NCBI GenBank assembly: GCA_030407085.1
Contig: CM059587.1
Location: forward strand, 81,171,001 to 81,235,000
DNA from: Trichopria drosophilae
Taxonomy: Eukaryota > Arthropoda > Insecta > Hymenoptera > Diapriidae
Direction: 5' to 3'
DNA length: 64,000 nucleotides
Shown here: positions 59,100-64,000 of the stretch, one piece after another
Layout: each line of letters opens with the position of its first letter
Position numbering within the stretch: the first letter of the stretch is position 1
Translations under genes and position numbers: made by a program
The notes under the pieces: generated by a model
What the model saw: the letters and a program-made list of their open reading frames with translations, nothing else
Database searches by the model: none
What the model was told of the DNA's origin: nothing

Positions 59100-61490
59100 G
59101 GGGATTCACAGGGATATGAAAATAGCCACGAATTCATGGCTTCCATAGCATAAAATTTGCCCATTTCCAGCCCTTCAATATAGAAGCTATTGCTCTTCAA
59201 ATATTTTTTAATATATACTGGAATTCAGCAATAAAATATACGGAAAGTAGTTATTAGCCCAAAAATATTGTTGAGTAACTCAACCCTACAAAGTGCATTC
59301 GTTTTTCATTATTTTACATATGCACAGTTTGTTTTGATCTTTGCATATTTACTGGTTACAAAATAATCTGACAACTGGTAACCTATAAGCTCGATATGTT
59401 TGTGTTATCGGTTTTGGTGCGAACAACCTATGGATAATTGTGTAAAAAATACGTTAACGTCATGTTTTTTTTTATTGCGTGTCGTAATAGTTTATATACA
59501 AAGTTTGACACCATGTGATTCATTAACAAAGAATAATGGCAGAATGTGGACCTTTAATATACTTTTGGTGTATGAGATTTGAAAACAAACATAGTGAATC
59601 CACAATAGCTGTCAATGCTAGGCGAGTTCAAGACGATTAATAGCTTTAACTCTTATAGCAAAGAAACACCAATTGCAATTAGCACATCAATTTATTATGA
59701 AATGAGTGTTTTCCAGTACACTTGAAGTAGGTCCTGGAAATACTATGAATATGATTGATTTATGGGCAAATCTCTGGAACTTTTAAATTTCAGCCTCTCA
59801 ATAAATTTTTTTTTTAAACTTCAAGCACAACATTGGCGTTGGGCATATGTATTCATATCTACATAAGAAGTAAAAATGTACGCTCGTGCATCCTTTTTAC
59901 TCAACGGCAATAAAACTTTGCGGTACAATGTCCAAAATATTGACCACCGGGATGAGCTTGAAATTTTGATTTTTTGAAAGGTTAATAATTAAATAACGCA
60001 TTTCCGCCCAATTTTTTAAAAATATCACTTATGTGAGAGTTGAAGATGTATATAACATTGCATTTTAAGCAATATTTATTTAATATTTTGTTTTATAATT
60101 AAATAAACCAATAAAAATTATCATTTTTATAAAAAAAATAGGATTACAGGTAAATGCTTAATTGGATAGCCCTTAGATTGTGTATAATAGGGTTTCCGAG
60201 GTCGCCGATTATGAATATCTGAGTTCAGATTTTGGAAATTCAAAATGGCGGATTCAAGATGGCGGTGAAAAATGAAGTTATTAGTAGATTTCGTTAAAAT
60301 TGGATCTGCCACATTGAAATTTCAATGTATGATCCATATATGATTCATTTTGTCCCGGGTTATCACTTATACATAGACTCGAAATGCATATTTTGTTTTA
60401 CAATAGCTCTAATTTGAAACACAGTGCTTAAACAAGTATAATAAAGAATTGTTTTTCTTTAAACACATAAAGAACAACAAATTTTATCTGAATAAACATA
60501 CTTTTAATTTCTGACCACAATGTTACTAAGCTTACAGTGTTTAATTCATCGTTAAATTACGACTTTATAAATAGTTCTTTCAATAACTTTGAAAATATGT
60601 AAAATATAAGAATGCCGCGCACTTTACATACTTATATAAGGTATTTACTTACCAGCACACCGAACAACAACTTGATATTGACGATATTTTGAATGTGCCA
60701 CGAAAAATAGTCAATTTTCTGAAATTGGCACGTTTTTGGAATGTATGTTTACACTTGTATAACATGAACAGTTTAAGGCGCACACAAATGCGTAAAGTGT
60801 CAAACACTTTATTATTGTGTCCTTTAATAACCAAAAACAATAAATATTCGATTTCTAAGACGGCGCGGATAATAAATAAACAAGGTTAAATAAGTTTAGA
60901 ATTTACGAAATTCAAGGGACGGGTACTGTAAGCTCACTCTATACAATTAAATGTGTGGCACATATAATTCATATGAATATATTGCTTTATGAGATGTTTG
61001 CTTCCATTTCGCGCTAAAAACACAAGGTTAACTCACGCGGCGCAAATACAATACTCATAAGAGTAAAAAAAACATGCAAGGGACGCATGAAATTTCATTA
61101 TTTTTTTATCTATAAATAATTATAGAGCGTCTCTGTAACGTCGGGCGACTTCGAAATTCATCAATCTTTTTATTTATGATATCTTGATGTATAAAAAAAA
61201 TATAGCATTTGTGTGAAAGCAATGACGTTCAAGTAGTGTCACAGGACTCCACAGTTTAAAAGTTCTAGAGATTTGCCCTTATATATTTCAATTATCGAAT
61301 GTCCACATTCCAGATTTTCGATATAAACAGTATATTTACGTTTCGATACATTTTTGTGGTCGCTGAATACGATTTTGAAGTCAGAATTTAAAAATTCAAT
61401 ATGTCTGATTCAAAATCGCAGACATCACTCCACTAAGTCTCCACAAATAAGTTTTGAACCACTCGTAAGTTTTGAATTCCTTAAGATTAA
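59100..61490. other. AT-rich intergenic stretch
   Basis: No gene is supported. A piece resembling the 122-bp satellite (CAAAATGGCGGATTCAAGATGGCGG) lies near 60239-60265. Short open frames here lack motifs. Confidence 0.5.
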
Positions 61491-61493
61491 TTA

Positions 61494-61886
61494 GTAAAAC
61501 ATAGTAAACTTGTAATATACATCGAATAGTCTATTACAATACAAGTGCATGAAGTAAGTGTTTTGCAACTTTTATTTATTAATACTTCGGCTGGCCTGTC
61601 GTCGGGGTCGAAGTTTTGAAAATGTTCATTTTTAATTTTATGTCGACTCAGGCCATAGGTCATAGTTGTAAATCATTTTCAATTTTCGTACATATAAGAA
61701 ACACTATATTGTTGTAACATATCTGTCGAAGCCACTTGGACCTAAATATGATTTGACCCCCAAATATCGATATAATGTTATAGTATAATTGAAAGCTGTT
61801 AGTAAACGAACGAGTATTAAGGAATAGCCGACTCTCCACCAGGTCGAAGTTTCTGAGCGAGCGAGGCACCACGCTAACACTAGTTT
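61494..61886 (+). mobile_element. Helitron-like repeat, copy 3
   Basis: The same family as 21325-21692, again ending TAACACTAG before a T run. It has a local insertion near 61640-61670 that the copy at 21325 lacks. It is shorter in the GCGAGCGAAGC tract. Confidence 0.5.
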
Positions 61887-61889
61887 TTA

Positions 61890-63400
61890 TTTTTATTTTT
61901 ATACCCAGACCACGATAAAACGAAGAAAGGAGAGGAATTATTTAATTTATGACAAATTCCGTTTTAATAGTCGCTAGATAGAATTCACATTATTTCGTAA
62001 TACATCTTTGTTATGACAAGACACAACCGTAATTATATCTGAACCTGCAAATTATTTTCGCAAACTTTTCGAAATTATATTAAAAAAACAAAAGGAAATC
62101 TAACATTGGAAATAACCTGATAAGCGGATGGAATGCAAGAAATTCGGTCAGCCTTTCATAACAAAGAGGTAGGTAAATGTGTTAACATTGTAATTTACTT
62201 TTTAAAACGCGTTGCTTTTTACAGCTACTCTACTATTAATAAACATATTGCTAATTATTTGAAATTTTTTTCACATAAATTGCACATACATTTTTCATGC
62301 GATTATTTTATCTACTTCGTATTCGTCTACATAGATAAGGTGCAACATAATAGCCCAAACATGTATTAAAAATCCATATACACTCTGTCAAAAGCAGAAG
62401 TTTTTGTGAAAAATGATTTTAAAAAATACATCAAAGAGGAATATTTATAGATTTAAATAATCTTAATCTAACATACAATAAGAGTAAACAACATGAAAAA
62501 TAACGACCTTACAAGGCGAAACAGGTTCAATAACCCAACGATAGTTCTGAGCAAATTTTTCATCCCACACTTTCACCAACTACACTTGTTTTAGGGTTTT
62601 TTGAACACGATGTCATTTTGAGATCTTTATGAACTCATGTTCAGAAAACCCTCAAAAAGTGGGATATCTGACTTCTTTCAGAGCACATTTCAAAATCATT
62701 CTGAACTCTTTTCTATTTTGATGTCTGGGAAGTTCGATCCGTCATTTTGAAATTCGAAAATCCAATATCCAATACGCATTCGGAAAGTTACAAAATTAAT
62801 GTAATATTTAATCCTCCATTGTGAAGAACAAAACTAATCATAAATGATATCAAATACAAAGCGTAACAGTAGAATAAAAAAATACCTTTAAAAAAATAAG
62901 TATAAAGAAGCGATTTTACCAATTATTCTGGAGTATTGATGCCGCCATCTTGAAATTGAATTTTTGCAATATTATATTCTGAAAGTTCATAAAAAATTGT
63001 CCCCCTTTTTATGCATTACGAAAGCATACAAAATTGTTTTCGGTATGAAAATCCTGGTTTTTCTAACTATATTCTATAAAATACGCTATATTTAATTTCC
63101 AAGTGGTCATATCTCAATTCTGACTTTAAATCCTGTAGCAACTTATATCAATAACAAATATCATATTCCAAAAATTAGTTATTTTGAAAACATGCACTGC
63201 TTGCAAAGCTCTTTTATTTCCTTATTTTAAATGTCCGGAAATTTTGTTGAATTTTTCGTCGTTGCGTGCATTTAATCCAGTTATCAAAATCAGTTTTATT
63301 TCTTGAAAATGTTATTGTTGTGACTTTCTGCAAAATATACAAATTCATTGCGAGGCATACTTATTGCGCGACGATATCGTTTCGAGAAAACTGTGTGCAC
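61890..63400. other. AT-rich 5' flank of the secreted-protein gene
   Basis: No other gene is supported. No clear TATA box was assigned for the gene at 63402. Satellite-like fragments (GCCGCCATCTTGAAATTG near 62940) occur. Confidence 0.5.
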
Positions 63401-63401
63401 A

Positions 63402-63978
63402 ATGTCGCAAACAAATGTTCTGTTTATTGGACTTTCAATCTTGAGTATTACTTTTTTAATATACGCGGCAGAAATTGAGTATGCATTGGTTTCTGACATT
63501 AAACCAGCGACCCTAAGCAAGGCTGTCGATGAAGTAAACCAGTATGAGCGTTCTTTACTTCAACAGCGAAGAATTCGGGTGCTTGCCTATTTTCAAAAGG
63601 ACGATATAACCTCAGTCCAGCGTATTGTAAGTTTATTATAACTATCACATTTGATATAAATTTATGACAAAAAAAAACAGAAAAATTGAAGATCCATGTC
63701 GATATTTTCACTCAAAAAAAAATATTTATGAACACTCCAAAACTATTTTTGTGTGGAATTTGAGTTTTTTTAATTATTTGCAGAACCAGGACAACCAGGT
63801 ACCAATCTACCGTTTGCATTTTAAGTCAAAATCGGCGGTTCAGTGCTCGAACGATGCAACTACATACGATAACGGGCAAATGTGCGAAAGATCTTGCACA
63901 ACGCATCTTCAGCAATTCGGAGAAGTTAAAACTGTACCACATTCCACATTGTGCACGGAAAGCAAGATTTATTATTAG
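63402..63978 (+). CDS. Small secreted cysteine-containing protein, two exons
   Basis: Exon 1 is 63402-63626 (ATG, donor GTAAGT) and exon 2 is 63784-63978 (acceptor ATTTGCAG, stop TAG). The intron of 157 bp is phase 0. The joined protein is 139 aa. Residues 1-22 or so form a signal peptide (NVLFIGLSILSITFLIYA). The N-terminal half of the mature part is charged and Cys-free (QQRRIRVLAYFQKDD). The second half has four Cys (QCSN, MCERSC, LCTE), allowing two disulphides. It is probably exported. I recognise no family; a venom, salivary or other extracellular peptide is possible. The ATG is preferred to an upstream TTG frame because the signal peptide starts there. Confidence 0.7.
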
Positions 63979-64000
63979 TGACCATGGGCCTTAAAATATC

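Overview
This looks like AT-rich nuclear DNA of an insect. The evidence is spliced genes with GT-AG introns, insect-type Copia, Ty3/Gypsy and non-LTR retrotransposons, a Tc1/mariner-group element, and a Mutator-like (MULE) gene. A hymenopteran is plausible but cannot be proved from sequence alone. No bacterial operon structure, rRNA gene or CRISPR array is visible. Most of the window is repeat-derived.

1-36.3 kb is an amplified locus built around a small intronless ankyrin-repeat gene. I number its copies by block: A1 (1-217, + strand, cut by the window edge), A4 (17460-17810, +), A3 (23660-24010, -) and A2 (30071-30424, +). A3 and A2 are head to head, forming an inverted repeat with arms of about 1.6 kb or more and a 4.2 kb spacer. 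The long 3' flank of the gene is shared by A1, A2 and A3. Comparing the blocks exposes later events with base precision. A1 carries a 9.4 kb non-LTR element (1680-11078, 8-bp target duplication), itself split by a 4.56 kb Copia element (5174-9732, 5-bp target duplication, LTRs differing at 2 sites). A3 carries a 2.4 kb TA-flanked element (20921-23338). A1 has a 551-bp deletion. A4 is a mosaic of the A2 and A3 types. The spacer holds a decayed multi-exon gene joining a transposase-like N-terminus to a DUF4806-like C-terminus.

36.6-45.4 kb is a cluster of DNA transposons. It holds a complete-looking Tc1/mariner-group element of the D-41-D type with 0.7 kb inverted repeats (36598-39942), a 122-bp satellite, a MITE-like relative (41574-42318), an unclassified element with CCCATGTGCGAAAT ends (42345-43856), and a fold-back palindrome (44509-45342).

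40.7-52.2 kb on the minus strand carries a spliced gene of about 13 exons that single-frame ORF reading misses. It encodes a FLYWCH-type zinc finger, a MULE transposase core and a long acidic-then-basic tail. It has an in-frame stop and a frameshift, so it is probably a pseudogene. Several of the DNA transposons sit in its 4.7 kb intron.

52.8-58.8 kb holds a decayed Ty3/Gypsy-like element, then an element with CCCGAG ends and 61-bp subterminal repeats (56000-58805), which contains a 5'-truncated R1-like LINE (56932-58052) and a tRNA-like sequence. 59-63.3 kb is AT-rich and nearly empty apart from one Helitron-like repeat. The window ends with a two-exon gene for a small secreted cysteine-containing protein (63402-63978), the only apparently intact single-copy host gene here.
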